NCBI GenBank assembly: GCA_003151275.1
Contig: PLXC01000070.1
Span: forward strand, 1 to 23,969
DNA: 23,969 nt
Reading direction: 5' to 3'
DNA from: Candidatus Melainabacteria bacterium
GTDB lineage: Bacteria; Cyanobacteriota; Vampirovibrionia; Obscuribacterales; Obscuribacteraceae
This document shows, piece after piece, positions 7,568 to 15,947 of the stretch (position 1 is its first letter; every line of letters starts with the position of its first letter). The translations under genes and the position numbers were made by a program. The notes below the pieces were generated by a model. It ran no database searches. It was given only the letters and a program-made list of their open reading frames with translations, and was not told where the DNA came from.

Positions 7568-8731
7568 TTGACAACATTTATCGAGCTTGGGTTATCCAAG
7601 CCATGTGTGCTTGCGCTTGCGCTGGCCGGAATTACTGAACCTACTGAAATTCAAGAAAAAACCATCCCTCTCATCCTTGCCGGTCGCGACGTCATGGCTT
7701 CAGCCCAGACGGGATCAGGCAAAACAGCTGCATATGCGCTGCCGATAATCGAATGTCTGGAACAGCCTGAACAGAAGCCCCGCGCTCTTGTTCTCGTTCC
7801 AACTCGAGAACTGGCGTTGCAAGTAATGGATCAATTCACAAGATTCAGCAAACATTGTCAGCTGACGGCTGTCACTTTATACGGTGGCACTGGTTACGAG
7901 ACGCAGACGAGAGCTTTGAAGCGAGGCGTTGATATCATCGTCGCTACGCCAGGCAGACTCTACGATCACATTGAACGGAAAAATTGTGATTTGTCCCAAA
8001 TCGAGCTATTCGTTTTGGACGAAGCTGACCGCTTGCTGGACATGGGCTTCATGCCTCAAGTTCGAAAAATCATCAGCAGAGTGAGTAAGGAAAGACAGAC
8101 GTTGATGTTCTCCGCGACTATTGATAGTCGCATTGAGCGCATCGCCGGCGATTTCATGGATGACCCAACCACAGTTCGCGTCAATCCAACGCAAGTCGAG
8201 CCAAAGGAAATTGCCCAACAAGTTATGCACGTTACAGAGTTTTCGAAAGATGCTTTGTTGGCTCAGCTGATTGCTGAACACAATATGACTTCCGCTCTCG
8301 TTTTCACAAGAACACGCAGACGGGCGACCTGGGTTACAGACAGATTGCGTGACGCTGGAGTCAATGCTGAAGAAATCCACAGCGATATCAGCCAAAGTCA
8401 AAGAGAGCGCACTCTGGAAAAATTCAGAGAAGGCAAATTTCCAATTCTCGTCGCCACCGACGTTGCCGCTCGCGGCTTAGACGTGCCAGCAATCAGTCAC
8501 GTGATCAATTATGATTTGCCTGATTCACCAGATGACTATGTTCACCGCATCGGTAGAACCGGTCGAGCTGGGCGCGCAGGAGTAGCGTTCTCGTTCGTCA
8601 GTGACGAGCAACGTCACCTCGTTCGTGACATCGAGAAACGCATCGGCAAAACTTTGGATCCAGATGCGCAATCACGCAGAGTGGTACCAGGTCCTCGCTT
8701 GAGCAAACCGAGACGCCGTCGCGTTATGTAG
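7568..8731 (+). CDS. rhlE: DEAD-box ATP-dependent RNA helicase, RhlE-like
   Basis: This 387-residue RNA helicase unwinds short RNA duplexes using ATP and should act in ribosome assembly or mRNA turnover. All motifs are present: Q motif (EPTEIQ, about 24-29), motif I AQTGSGKT (46-53), PTREL (78-82), TPGR (127-130), DEAD (151-154), SAT (182-184), the VATDVAARGLD block (295-305) and HRIGRTGR (326-333). The C-terminal tail is short and basic, ending RRRRVM, as in compact RhlE proteins. Translation starts at TTG 7568, preceded at 7 nt by AAGGA (7556-7560), and the protein begins with the TFIELGL pattern normal for the family. The gene has its own promoter and terminator and stands alone. Confidence 0.95.
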   Translation: MTTFIELGLSKPCVLALALAGITEPTEIQEKTIPLILAGRDVMASAQTGSGKTAAYALPIIECLEQPEQKPRALVLVPTRELALQVMDQFTRFSKHCQLTAVTLYGGTGYETQTRALKRGVDIIVATPGRLYDHIERKNCDLSQIELFVLDEADRLLDMGFMPQVRKIISRVSKERQTLMFSATIDSRIERIAGDFMDDPTTVRVNPTQVEPKEIAQQVMHVTEFSKDALLAQLIAEHNMTSALVFTRTRRRATWVTDRLRDAGVNAEEIHSDISQSQRERTLEKFREGKFPILVATDVAARGLDVPAISHVINYDLPDSPDDYVHRIGRTGRAGRAGVAFSFVSDEQRHLVRDIEKRIGKTLDPDAQSRRVVPGPRLSKPRRRRVM

Positions 8732-8752
8732 AGCACTGATTGAAAGTTCAGA

Positions 8753-8780
8753 AGCGTCGCCATCACGGCGACGCTTTTTT
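8753..8780 (+). terminator. Rho-independent terminator of the helicase gene
   Basis: A perfect 9-bp stem (AGCGTCGCC at 8753-8761 pairing with GGCGACGCT at 8767-8775) closes a 5-nt loop and is followed by a run of T to 8780. It lies 22 nt after the helicase stop. On the other strand the same stem follows the secreted-protein gene but lacks a good T run, so it would be weak in that direction. Confidence 0.93.
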
Positions 8781-8785
8781 GTCGG

Positions 8786-9622
8786 TTATTTGGCTAAACC
8801 TGCCATATTGTGCGACTTCAAATACTCGTTCAACGATGAGACTAGATCGATACCTTGTTTCGTCGATAGCGGCTCAAAGTCGGACGATCTAGTCCATTGA
8901 CTGAGCAACTTACCATCCTTCTGAGGCGCTCCCTGGTAGCTGAATACTCGATTGGAACTGATGGCATCCATTCTATTGTTGCCACCCACTAGGGCGTAAT
9001 GAGTGAGAGATTCCTGTTGGAAAATATCAGCCAGTTCTCGGCCAGTCGTTTCTTTGACTATGTAATGTGTTCTGGTGGCGAAGTTCTCTGGAGTCGCTTC
9101 CAGGATCTTCAAATTGACGAAAATAAACGCAACGGATTTCCCCTGTGAGGCGCCATCGCGTTCAGAAGGCACGAAATTGGCATGCCAAACGTTTCCTTGA
9201 CTATCTGTCTGGTGTCCCCAGGTCACGGTCATATGATCTTCGATGAACTCGTTCATCGGTGTCGTGACGCCAGATCTAAGATCGGTAACGCTTTGAGTAA
9301 TGTCGCCCTTTTTAGTCCACTTACCAGCCATCCATTTTGGAATAGGAAACCACTCTACCGCAGGATTCTGCAGTGTGGCAGGCGAAGCTGATACACCAAG
9401 ATTGGGGTCCACCGCCTGTGGCATCGCTTGTTGCGGCACCAAATTTGGTTGCTGTTGCTGCACAGGCTGACTTGGATAGTGCTGATCTGCTGGCGCTAAA
9501 AAATCCGAATGATTGACACCACCATATAGGGTGGAGCCTAAGGTCTTCTGCCCGCTCAACGCGATTAAGCCAATTGCTATCAGGCTGACCACAATTCTTT
9601 GTTTGCCAGTGGTTGATCTCAT
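8786..9622 (-). CDS. Secreted protein of unknown function, W-x-A-G-K-W family
   Basis: The 278-residue product has a signal peptide (basic start, hydrophobic core about 10-23, likely cleavage near 29), then a Gln/Pro-rich stretch (about 48-70) and one compact domain. Landmarks are WMAGKW (97-102), GHQTDSQG (136-143) and an SDF motif near the end (247-249). The same landmarks occur at almost the same positions in the protein at 14939-15751, so the two are distant paralogues. I know of no function for this family. Its ATG overlaps the stop of the upstream ABC-F gene (ATGA, 9619-9622), which implies coupled translation. Export beyond the inner membrane is predicted, but the final location is not evident. 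Confidence 0.85.
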   Translation of the reverse strand: MRSTTGKQRIVVSLIAIGLIALSGQKTLGSTLYGGVNHSDFLAPADQHYPSQPVQQQQPNLVPQQAMPQAVDPNLGVSASPATLQNPAVEWFPIPKWMAGKWTKKGDITQSVTDLRSGVTTPMNEFIEDHMTVTWGHQTDSQGNVWHANFVPSERDGASQGKSVAFIFVNLKILEATPENFATRTHYIVKETTGRELADIFQQESLTHYALVGGNNRMDAISSNRVFSYQGAPQKDGKLLSQWTRSSDFEPLSTKQGIDLVSSLNEYLKSHNMAGLAK

Positions 9623-11328
9623 TTCTTCGCCTTCTTATTATCCTTTTCCAGTTGCTTAGCGCGTTTTGCGGCGTCCTTAGCGGCCTTTTCGGCAGCCGCT
9701 TTGGCGGCCGCGGCTTTTTCTTGCTCAGCGGCCACTCGGTCCAAATAGTATTGATAGTTGCCATGATAAACAACAAAATGGTTGTTACGGATTTCGACTA
9801 TTTTGGTGGCAACTTGAGAGATGAAATATCTGTCGTGCGAAACGATAATGGCAGTGCCATCGAATTCTCGGAGGGCTTCTTCCAATGTTTCTTTAGCCGG
9901 AATGTCGAGGTGATTCGTAGGTTCGTCGAGAAGCAGAAAGTTGTTGGCACCAAGTAACATTTGTGCCATCGCCAGTCTCGCTTTCTCGCCACCACTTAGC
10001 GATTCCACCTTTTTGTAGACGCTGTCGCCTGAGAAAAGAAACTTGCCCAACAATCCCCTTATCTCTGTAGTCTTCCAATCTGGCACCTGTTCAGCGATTG
10101 TTTGAAGGGCAGTTTTCGACAAATCTAGTGCTTCCGCCTGATTTTGTTCGAAGTAAGCCATTTTGATATTATGATCGCCAATGGTGACAAATCCGTCTGT
10201 CGGCTTTTCTTTTCCCGCGACCAAACGCAGAAATGTTGATTTACCGCTGCCATTTGGGCCAAGTATCGCGATTTTGTCTCCGCGCTCAACATGCAGATTG
10301 GCGTCCATAAAAATGATGTTGTCGTCATAAACGTGCATCAAATTCTTGATGCTTGCTACATTGCGCCCGCTGCGAGTCGATGCAGGAAATTTGAAATTAA
10401 GAGTTTTCTCTTCACTATCTGGCTCATCGACTAATTCGATTTTGTCTAACTGTTTTTCTCTACTTTTAGCTTGTGTGCTTCGTGTCGCGCTTGCTCTGAA
10501 TCTGTCAACGAATTGCTGTTGCCGTTCCATTTCTTTTTGCTGGCGTTCGAATGTTGCAAGCTGTGCTTCGCGAGTCATCGCGCGTGCTTCAAGATAGGCT
10601 GTGTAATTGCCTAAGTAAACAGTCGCCTCACCGCGTTCCATTTCGATTATGCTTGTGCAAAGACGATCCAAGAAATATCTATCATGCGACACAATCACCA
10701 TTGGTGTTGTCTGTTCACGCAAGTATTTTTCAAGCCATTCGATGGTTTCCAAATCGATATGATTCGTTGGTTCGTCAAGCAGAAGGATGTCTGGTTTGGT
10801 CAGCAGCACGCGCCCTAAGTTCATGCGCATTTGCCAGCCGCCGCTAAATTCATTTACGTGGCGGTCTCCATCTCCTGCGTTAAAACCCATGTCAGCGATC
10901 ATTTTTTCGACTTGGGAATCCATTGCGTAGCCATTTTTTGCTTCGAAGCTTCGCTGTAAATCATCCATTCGTTTCAACAAAGAATCCAGTTCGTCTCCCT
11001 GCGCGGTTTCCATCTTGTGGTGAACGACGGCGAGCTTGGCAAGAATATCGTTCAATTCCACAAAAGCGCTGGCAAATGCATCTCTGACTGTGGCGGTTTG
11101 TGGAATCTCGAATTCCTGCGTCAGATAGCCGATCCGAAGTTTGTCCGACTTAATCACGCGGCCGGAAGTCGGTTCGACTTCGCCCATGATGATCTTCAGT
11201 TGAGTGGATTTGCCACCACCGTTTGGACCGACCAATCCGGCTCTGTCGCCCGGTTTGACTTCCCATGTGACGTCGTTCAACACCTCCCCATGGGGATAGA
11301 TTTTGCATATGCGTTCTAAACGGATCAT
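9619..11328 (-). CDS. ABC-F family ATPase (ribosome-associated translation factor type)
   Basis: This 569-residue protein has two ATP-binding cassettes and no membrane domain, the layout of ABC-F proteins, which bind the ribosomal E site and relieve stalling or give antibiotic protection. The first cassette has Walker A GPNGGGKST (34-42), signature FSGGW (161-165) and LLLDEPTNHID from 182. The second has GPNGSGKST (357-365), LSGGE (444-448) and LLLDEPTNHLD from 465. The charged linker (about 245-325) is the part that contacts tRNA in studied members. The C-terminus is an Ala/Lys-rich helix (about 537-569). AGGAAA ahead of the ATG serves as ribosome binding site. The exact subfamily (EttA, Uup, YdiF/YheS type) cannot be assigned safely by eye. 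Its last 4 nt overlap the start of a secreted-protein gene. Confidence 0.94.
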   Translation of the reverse strand: MIRLERICKIYPHGEVLNDVTWEVKPGDRAGLVGPNGGGKSTQLKIIMGEVEPTSGRVIKSDKLRIGYLTQEFEIPQTATVRDAFASAFVELNDILAKLAVVHHKMETAQGDELDSLLKRMDDLQRSFEAKNGYAMDSQVEKMIADMGFNAGDGDRHVNEFSGGWQMRMNLGRVLLTKPDILLLDEPTNHIDLETIEWLEKYLREQTTPMVIVSHDRYFLDRLCTSIIEMERGEATVYLGNYTAYLEARAMTREAQLATFERQQKEMERQQQFVDRFRASATRSTQAKSREKQLDKIELVDEPDSEEKTLNFKFPASTRSGRNVASIKNLMHVYDDNIIFMDANLHVERGDKIAILGPNGSGKSTFLRLVAGKEKPTDGFVTIGDHNIKMAYFEQNQAEALDLSKTALQTIAEQVPDWKTTEIRGLLGKFLFSGDSVYKKVESLSGGEKARLAMAQMLLGANNFLLLDEPTNHLDIPAKETLEEALREFDGTAIIVSHDRYFISQVATKIVEIRNNHFVVYHGNYQYYLDRVAAEQEKAAAAKAAAEKAAKDAAKRAKQLEKDNKKAKK

Positions 11329-11506
11329 TATGTTTCCTGAAACCAGTTGGACTTGAAGGCAAGGCAGAGTTGCGACCTATCATTTTAACGGTTTTTGGCT
11401 AATTGTCGCTCGGCTGGCGCCGATTAGGTAAAGCCTGGTTACGTTCGCGGTGCGGGAACCTCTGTCTCTTTTTGTAGTCTTATAAGCCACATTTAGGAGA
11501 AATAAC

Positions 11507-11797
11507 ATGACCAAGAAAGCCACCTGGCAGGCACATACAGCACATGGAGAGTTGACGGCAGCGGCTAAAAATGACCTGCCGGACTCAGTTTTTGCCTTCA
11601 AGGAAAAGCGTAAAGAACCACTGACTGACGCTTCTCACGTTCGCAATGCCCTGGCTAGATTCGACCAGGTCAAGGATGTGACAGATGAGGAGCGTGACCT
11701 CGCCTTTGCCAATATCAAGAAAGCAGCCGACCATTTCGGAGTTGAAATTGGCGAAAGCCACTGGCGTGAGCTGGGGGCAAAGTCGAAAACTAAGTAA
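11507..11797 (+). CDS. Small conserved protein with LPDS and HVRNALARF motifs
   Basis: This 96-residue soluble protein contains LPDSVFAF (about 24-31) and HVRNALARF (44-52), followed by a C-terminal helix-rich part ending near SHWRELG. Small proteins with this signature occur widely in bacteria and phages, and I recall them being annotated as DUF6582; that label is from memory and no function is known to me. The start is well supported by AGGAG at 11494-11498, 8 nt before the ATG. The gene is divergent from the ABC-F gene. A -10-like TATAAG at 11481-11486 is too close to be convincing without a -35. A short palindromic hairpin follows the stop. Confidence 0.82.
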   Translation: MTKKATWQAHTAHGELTAAAKNDLPDSVFAFKEKRKEPLTDASHVRNALARFDQVKDVTDEERDLAFANIKKAADHFGVEIGESHWRELGAKSKTK

Positions 11798-11803
11798 ACA
11801 GAC

Positions 11804-11819
11804 GCACCATAGATGGTGC
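11804..11819 (+). terminator. Hairpin after the small conserved gene, without T run
   Basis: The 16-nt palindrome made of GCACCAT and ATGGTGC around AG folds into a 6-bp stem with a 4-nt loop, 6 nt after the stop codon at 11797. It lacks the T run of an intrinsic terminator, so it may be a weak terminator, an RNA-stabilising end or a protein site. Confidence 0.35.
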
Positions 11820-11830
11820 CCTGACTGATA

Positions 11831-12010
11831 GGTCATACAGATTACCGAAGCTGATCGACCTGATCGCAGGTCAGGATCGACCTGATCACTGAAGATGATG
11901 GACCAGATCACAGAGATCATACCTGGTCACTGAAAGATGTTCGACTTGATCTGAGAGATGAGCGACTTGATCACAGGTGATGATCGCTTTATCTCAGAGT
12001 GATCGACGAT
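11831..12010. repeat. Degenerate 22-bp tandem repeat array rich in GATC
   Basis: About eight imperfect copies follow one another at a 22-bp period, with clear copies starting at 11853, 11875, 11897, 11919, 11941 and 11963. The consensus contains CGAC[CT]TGATCAC followed by a purine-rich GAAGAT end. Ten GATC tetramers fall between 11853 and 12004, far above the chance rate of about one per 256 bp. Several copies contain short inverted repeats, for example GACCTG-ATCG-CAGGTC at 11858-11873. No reading frame crosses it. The period is close to two turns of DNA, which would place the copies on one face of the helix. The array ends about 130 bp before the promoter-like TATAAT of the thioredoxin-fold gene. 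Confidence 0.7.
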
Positions 12011-12138
12011 GACGATAGTCGCTTGATGCGTTGTAATGTGTTGTCCTCAATCTGAATTAGCATTAGTCCAACTTGAGCACCATGACATGATCGAAAGACA
12101 GGCCTGTTGGCTTAGATAAAAGAATCTGGACATTGGCG

Positions 12139-12144
12139 TATAAT
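12139..12144 (+). promoter_or_regulatory. Perfect -10 box TATAAT ahead of the secreted thioredoxin-fold gene
   Basis: A consensus TATAAT stands in the gap, predicting a start near 12151 and a leader of about 120 nt. No matching -35 box occurs at 16-18 nt spacing, so recognition would need an activator or another sigma factor. The nearby repeat array could supply the activator sites; that link is inference. Confidence 0.45.
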
Positions 12145-12269
12145 ACTGGCTGTTCCTGTTGTAAGCAGGGTCTGTTTTGCGCCTGCCGCGGTTATGCCTT
12201 CGAAAATGCAAGGATTGCCTCGCCCTGAACGCTTGATGTTGGAAACTAGTCGAATAAAGCGAGTAATAA

Positions 12270-13634
12270 ATGAAAAACTATCGGCTCTTCACGCGCACCA
12301 CACTTCTGGGCGTGTCTTTAGTCATGGCGGCGACCTTCCTGCCAATTGGCGCAGATGCAAAAAAGACAAAGAGTGTAAAGAAGAAGAGCAAGCATGAAGT
12401 AACGACCACAACCACTGCACCAGTAGTAGCGTCAGGAGTTGCCGACCAGAAGAGCGATGAGATCATTCACCATGTTTCAGACTTTTATGTTGGTCTTAAA
12501 AGATGGAAAACGCGATTAATTCAAAAACTCGTCGCCTCTTCGGAATCCAAAACCGTGGAGCTTCTCTCAGTCGTAGATGTTGGTGTGAAGCAACCGAATA
12601 TGATTGCGCTGAATTTGAGAGCCGGCATGCCTGGTGGCAGCATGTACTGTGATGGCACAAATGCCTATTTCTACTCGCAAATCTTGAATAAGTATTCTGT
12701 CAAGCCCGCTCCCACGGAGCTGGAGAAGCTTTTCGGTGACGCCAGCAGTCGCTATGTAAATGGTCCTTACGCGATGTATTCTCTGCTGCCATCATTGGTC
12801 AGCAAAGATCCTTATGGCTCGATCATGGCTGGTGTGAAAAAGGCTGAGTATGTTGGTGCCGAGGATGTCGAAGGGGTCTCTTGCCACCATATTCGGTTCT
12901 CCCAAGAAAAATTCAGCTGGGATCTCTGGGTTGATGCTGGAAAGAATCCATGGATAGTCAAAGTATCGCCTGATCTTTTCGCTGACGTGGCCGGCTCGCT
13001 CCCAAAAACTTTGGGTCGGGTTATCGCTCGCAGCACCAAGATGTCTTTGACTTTCCGATATAAAGACTGGGTTGCTAATCCCAGTCTGAATCAGAAGTTC
13101 TTCAAATTTGTGCCACCACCAGAGTCAACCGAAGCGAAATCTTTTGCACCTGAGACTGCCGAAGAGAAACCTGAGAAGTCAGAGAAGTCCGCGATGATTG
13201 GCAAAGAGGCACCCGCATTCAAATTGACTTTGACTGACGGCAGCCAAGTAGATTTCGGCAAACACAAGAACAAAGATGTTGTGGTTTTGGATTTTTGGGC
13301 ATCATGGTGCCCACCATGCCGGGAAAGTCTTCCGATTGTGACTAGAGTAACGAAGAGCTTTCAAGGCAAGCATGTTGTCTTTTATCCCGTTAACGTCGGC
13401 GAGGATGTTGCGACCGTCAAAGGCTATTTAACCAAAGCAGGCATAGATGCTGTTGCTGCATTAGATACCGATAAAAAAGTGTCCGAACTGTACGGCGTAA
13501 GTGGCATTCCGCAAACAGTCATTATTGACAAAAATGGCATCGTACAATTTCTCGATATTGGCTATAGCTCTGACATGGAAAAACGGTTGACGGCTGATTT
13601 GGATTCGCTAGTACGGGGCAAGTCTGCTAAATAA
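12270..13634 (+). CDS. Secreted two-domain protein: lipoprotein-carrier-like N domain plus TlpA/thioredoxin-like C domain
   Basis: The 454-residue precursor has a signal peptide (core about 11-26, likely cleavage after ADA near residue 30) and then a Lys/Thr-rich linker. Residues about 60-285 look like the DUF2092/LolA-type outer-membrane-lipoprotein-carrier fold, with alternating strands and a CDG-x-N-x-YFYSQ segment near 127. A Pro/Glu/Lys-rich hinge (about 283-308) leads to a thioredoxin-like domain with the redox motif WCPPC at 346-350 and the cis-proline at P414 in SGIPQT. Membrane-exported TlpA/ResA-type proteins reduce periplasmic disulfides or pass electrons to cytochrome maturation. 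The function of this combination is unknown to me. The MFS gene begins 15 nt after the stop, which suggests one operon. The ribosome binding site is weak. Confidence 0.88.
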   Translation: MKNYRLFTRTTLLGVSLVMAATFLPIGADAKKTKSVKKKSKHEVTTTTTAPVVASGVADQKSDEIIHHVSDFYVGLKRWKTRLIQKLVASSESKTVELLSVVDVGVKQPNMIALNLRAGMPGGSMYCDGTNAYFYSQILNKYSVKPAPTELEKLFGDASSRYVNGPYAMYSLLPSLVSKDPYGSIMAGVKKAEYVGAEDVEGVSCHHIRFSQEKFSWDLWVDAGKNPWIVKVSPDLFADVAGSLPKTLGRVIARSTKMSLTFRYKDWVANPSLNQKFFKFVPPPESTEAKSFAPETAEEKPEKSEKSAMIGKEAPAFKLTLTDGSQVDFGKHKNKDVVVLDFWASWCPPCRESLPIVTRVTKSFQGKHVVFYPVNVGEDVATVKGYLTKAGIDAVAALDTDKKVSELYGVSGIPQTVIIDKNGIVQFLDIGYSSDMEKRLTADLDSLVRGKSAK

Positions 13635-13649
13635 TTCTTTGGCGAAATC

Positions 13650-14936
13650 ATGGACCAAGATGAGGAAGCCTACAACCGGTTGCTGCGCAAAGTCACTTTG
13701 CGATTGCTGCCGTTCATGTTTATCCTGTACATAATCTCGTATTTAGACCGGATCAATATTTCTTTCGCCGGTGCTCCAATGAGTGCTGACCTGCATTTCA
13801 ACGAGGAAGTATTCGGCTTCGGCGCAGGCATCTTTTTCTTTGGCTACTGTTTGTTTGGCATCCCGAGCAATCTTGCTTTGCAGAAGATTGGCGCGCGCAG
13901 GTGGATTTCATTCATCATGGTCGTTTGGGGATTTGTTTCTGTGCTCATGGCATTTGTGCCGAACACTCAGTCGTTTTTCGGAATGCGCTTTTTGCTCGGC
14001 GCCGCCGAGTCTGGGTTTTTTCCGGGCATGATTTTTTACTTGACCAAATGGTTTCGGAAACGCGAACACGGCATGGCTGTGGCTAAATTCATGAGCGCCG
14101 TACCGGCCGCAGGAATCTTAGGAGGCTTAATAGCCGGCAAAATCCTGGCGATGCCACCACTGATTGGGCTGCCACCATGGAAGTGGTTATTTATCATTAC
14201 TGGATGCCCCGCGATACTGTTAGGATTTATTGTTTTGTTCTATTTACCTGACGGGCCTCACGATGCAAAATGGTTAAGTGCTGAAGAGAAGACTCTTCTT
14301 GAAAGCCGCCTTGGTTCTGATTCTTCAAGCAGAAGTAAAACTCCTGGCCGGACCGAGCTGTTTGCTACTTTGCTCGATGTGAAAGTATGGCTTTTGGCGC
14401 TCTTGTATTTTTCCCTGACGTTGGGAATGTACGGATTTCAACTTTGGTTACCGCAAATTATTAGTGCCACCGCGCATGGTGATGATGCGCAGACGGCATT
14501 GCTCTCGGCTATTCCAGCTGTATTCCAGGCACTGGGAATGGTTCTAATTGCCAGAAACTCTGACAGAACAGGAGAACGGCGGTGGCACTTAGCTACTTCC
14601 GCTTTGCTTGCGGTGGCAGGATTGGTTCTTGCATCCACTGTTCAGAACCCCGTGGTATCGATGGCGGCGCTCTGTCTCACGGCGCTTGGGATATGGGGAA
14701 CAGTTGGACCTTTCTGGGCACTACCGACAGCATTTTTAAGCGGTGCGTCAGCCGCTGCTGCCATTGCTTTGATCAATTCAGTTGGCAATTTAGGTGGATT
14801 TGTCGGTCCATACATTGTTGGCGCGATCAAGCACCACTCGCCGAATTTCGCAGCCTCTTTGCTCTTTATGGCAGGCTCGCTTTTGTTCGGAGCTATACTT
14901 GCTGTTTCAATGCCCAGAGCAAAAACAACTGAATAA
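13650..14936 (+). CDS. MFS transporter, anion:cation symporter (ACS) type
   Basis: This 428-residue membrane protein has about 12 hydrophobic helices with a charged central loop (about 205-235), the usual size of the major facilitator superfamily. The opening pattern with LLPFMFILYIISYLDRINI and the later RFLLGAAESGFFPGM segment are typical of the ACS subfamily, which imports organic anions such as tartrate, phthalate or sugar acids together with protons. The substrate cannot be read from the sequence. It follows the secreted thioredoxin-fold gene by 15 nt and ends 2 nt from the stop of the convergent gene at 14939. No terminator hairpin is visible between them. Confidence 0.9.
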   Translation: MDQDEEAYNRLLRKVTLRLLPFMFILYIISYLDRINISFAGAPMSADLHFNEEVFGFGAGIFFFGYCLFGIPSNLALQKIGARRWISFIMVVWGFVSVLMAFVPNTQSFFGMRFLLGAAESGFFPGMIFYLTKWFRKREHGMAVAKFMSAVPAAGILGGLIAGKILAMPPLIGLPPWKWLFIITGCPAILLGFIVLFYLPDGPHDAKWLSAEEKTLLESRLGSDSSSRSKTPGRTELFATLLDVKVWLLALLYFSLTLGMYGFQLWLPQIISATAHGDDAQTALLSAIPAVFQALGMVLIARNSDRTGERRWHLATSALLAVAGLVLASTVQNPVVSMAALCLTALGIWGTVGPFWALPTAFLSGASAAAAIALINSVGNLGGFVGPYIVGAIKHHSPNFAASLLFMAGSLLFGAILAVSMPRAKTTE

Positions 14937-14938
14937 TT

Positions 14939-15751
14939 CTATTCGTCGATCAAATCTTTCAGACCTTGCTCTTTCAAAAACTGCGTGAACAGTGGTTTTA
15001 GCGCCAATCCTTTGGAATCGTTGATCGGTTGAAAATCGCTAATCTTTTTCCAGAGCACTTCAGTCTTGACCGTGTTCACTGGCTTGCCCTCGTCATTGAA
15101 AACAAGTTTTGTCTGCAAATCCTGCAACTCCGAATTGTCTGTCGGAGTCATGGTGTCGATCACTTCTGTTTTGTAGGAGCTAATTATGCGCCCCTTTGCG
15201 TTAACTTCAAACACTGCCATTTTTCCGAGCACCACTACTTCTTTTTGCGTTATCCGAAGCGGGTGTGAATAGAACAAGAAACTATGCGTCTCATAGTCGG
15301 TCATTTGTCCGTGCGTCCAGACGTTCTCTCTGCAGAAATTCCAAATACCTTTCTGCCGATCGAATTGGTGCCCAATGGTTTCGCGTCCACGACACTCATA
15401 CACAGTTGAATTTTCGTCTACTTTTCCAGTCCGATTGTCTTTCATATATGTCGTTGTTGCAGTCGTGGATTCCCACCTGCCTGCGCACCACGATGGAACT
15501 CTGTACCAAAATGTGGGCGAGACTTGATTGTCTTTCAGCAATCGTTCGGTCAACTCTTTGCTGAATGTACTTCCTTTCCACAAACGCGGGTCGAGCGGTC
15601 TGACCTTGCTGGAGGAGCGAATCTCTCCTAACGGCATGTTTTCGATGCTTGACTCAAACTGCTGCACACCCGCCTGAAGCTTCTCCGCTGCTACTGCTTG
15701 GGGACAGAGTAGTATCGCAGTGCAAAGAAGTCGGAAGAGTAAATTGGGCAT
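14939..15751 (-). CDS. Secreted protein of unknown function, paralogue of the 8786-9622 product
   Basis: Counted from the TTG at 15772 (277 residues), this product has a hydrophobic signal peptide ending near residue 29 and a mature domain with WCAGRW (95-100), GHQFDRQKG (134-142) and SDF (245-247). These match WMAGKW, GHQTDSQG and SDF at 97, 136 and 247 in the other protein, and the C-terminal helix (FLKEQGL against YLKSHNM) also matches. The two are therefore related, with low identity elsewhere. I chose the ATG at 15751 because it starts the signal peptide cleanly; neither start has a ribosome binding site. Extra cysteines in the mature part (near 96, 127 and 147) are not shared with the paralogue. 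It converges on the MFS gene with a 2-nt gap. Confidence 0.82.
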   Translation of the reverse strand: MPNLLFRLLCTAILLCPQAVAAEKLQAGVQQFESSIENMPLGEIRSSSKVRPLDPRLWKGSTFSKELTERLLKDNQVSPTFWYRVPSWCAGRWESTTATTTYMKDNRTGKVDENSTVYECRGRETIGHQFDRQKGIWNFCRENVWTHGQMTDYETHSFLFYSHPLRITQKEVVVLGKMAVFEVNAKGRIISSYKTEVIDTMTPTDNSELQDLQTKLVFNDEGKPVNTVKTEVLWKKISDFQPINDSKGLALKPLFTQFLKEQGLKDLIDE

Positions 15752-15947
15752 TCGTTTCAGTAAATTGGACAAGGGAACGCGTTCAGGACCTAGGATAGCA
15801 GCTCAACCTGGATCAGACGACCCGACGAAACTCGAGTTAGGACTTAAACTGATTTAGTTTCTATACTGAACCACATGGCGCATTGGTCTCTCTGCGAGGT
15901 CGAACAATTCGCTACAATAGGCAGTTGTAGTATGAGAGTTGCAACCC

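Larger units (their letters stand above)
11798..12269. other. 472-nt intergenic region holding hairpin, repeat array and promoter
   Basis: This gap contains no supportable gene. From left to right it holds the hairpin at 11804-11819, the 22-bp repeat array at about 11831-12010, a plain stretch to about 12100, and a TATAAT box at 12139-12144, after which a leader of about 120 nt runs to the ATG at 12270. Confidence 0.6.

Noticed and set aside
11831..12010. CRISPR array at the 22-bp repeats
   Set aside because: Copies are degenerate and contiguous with no unique spacers, and no cas genes are near.
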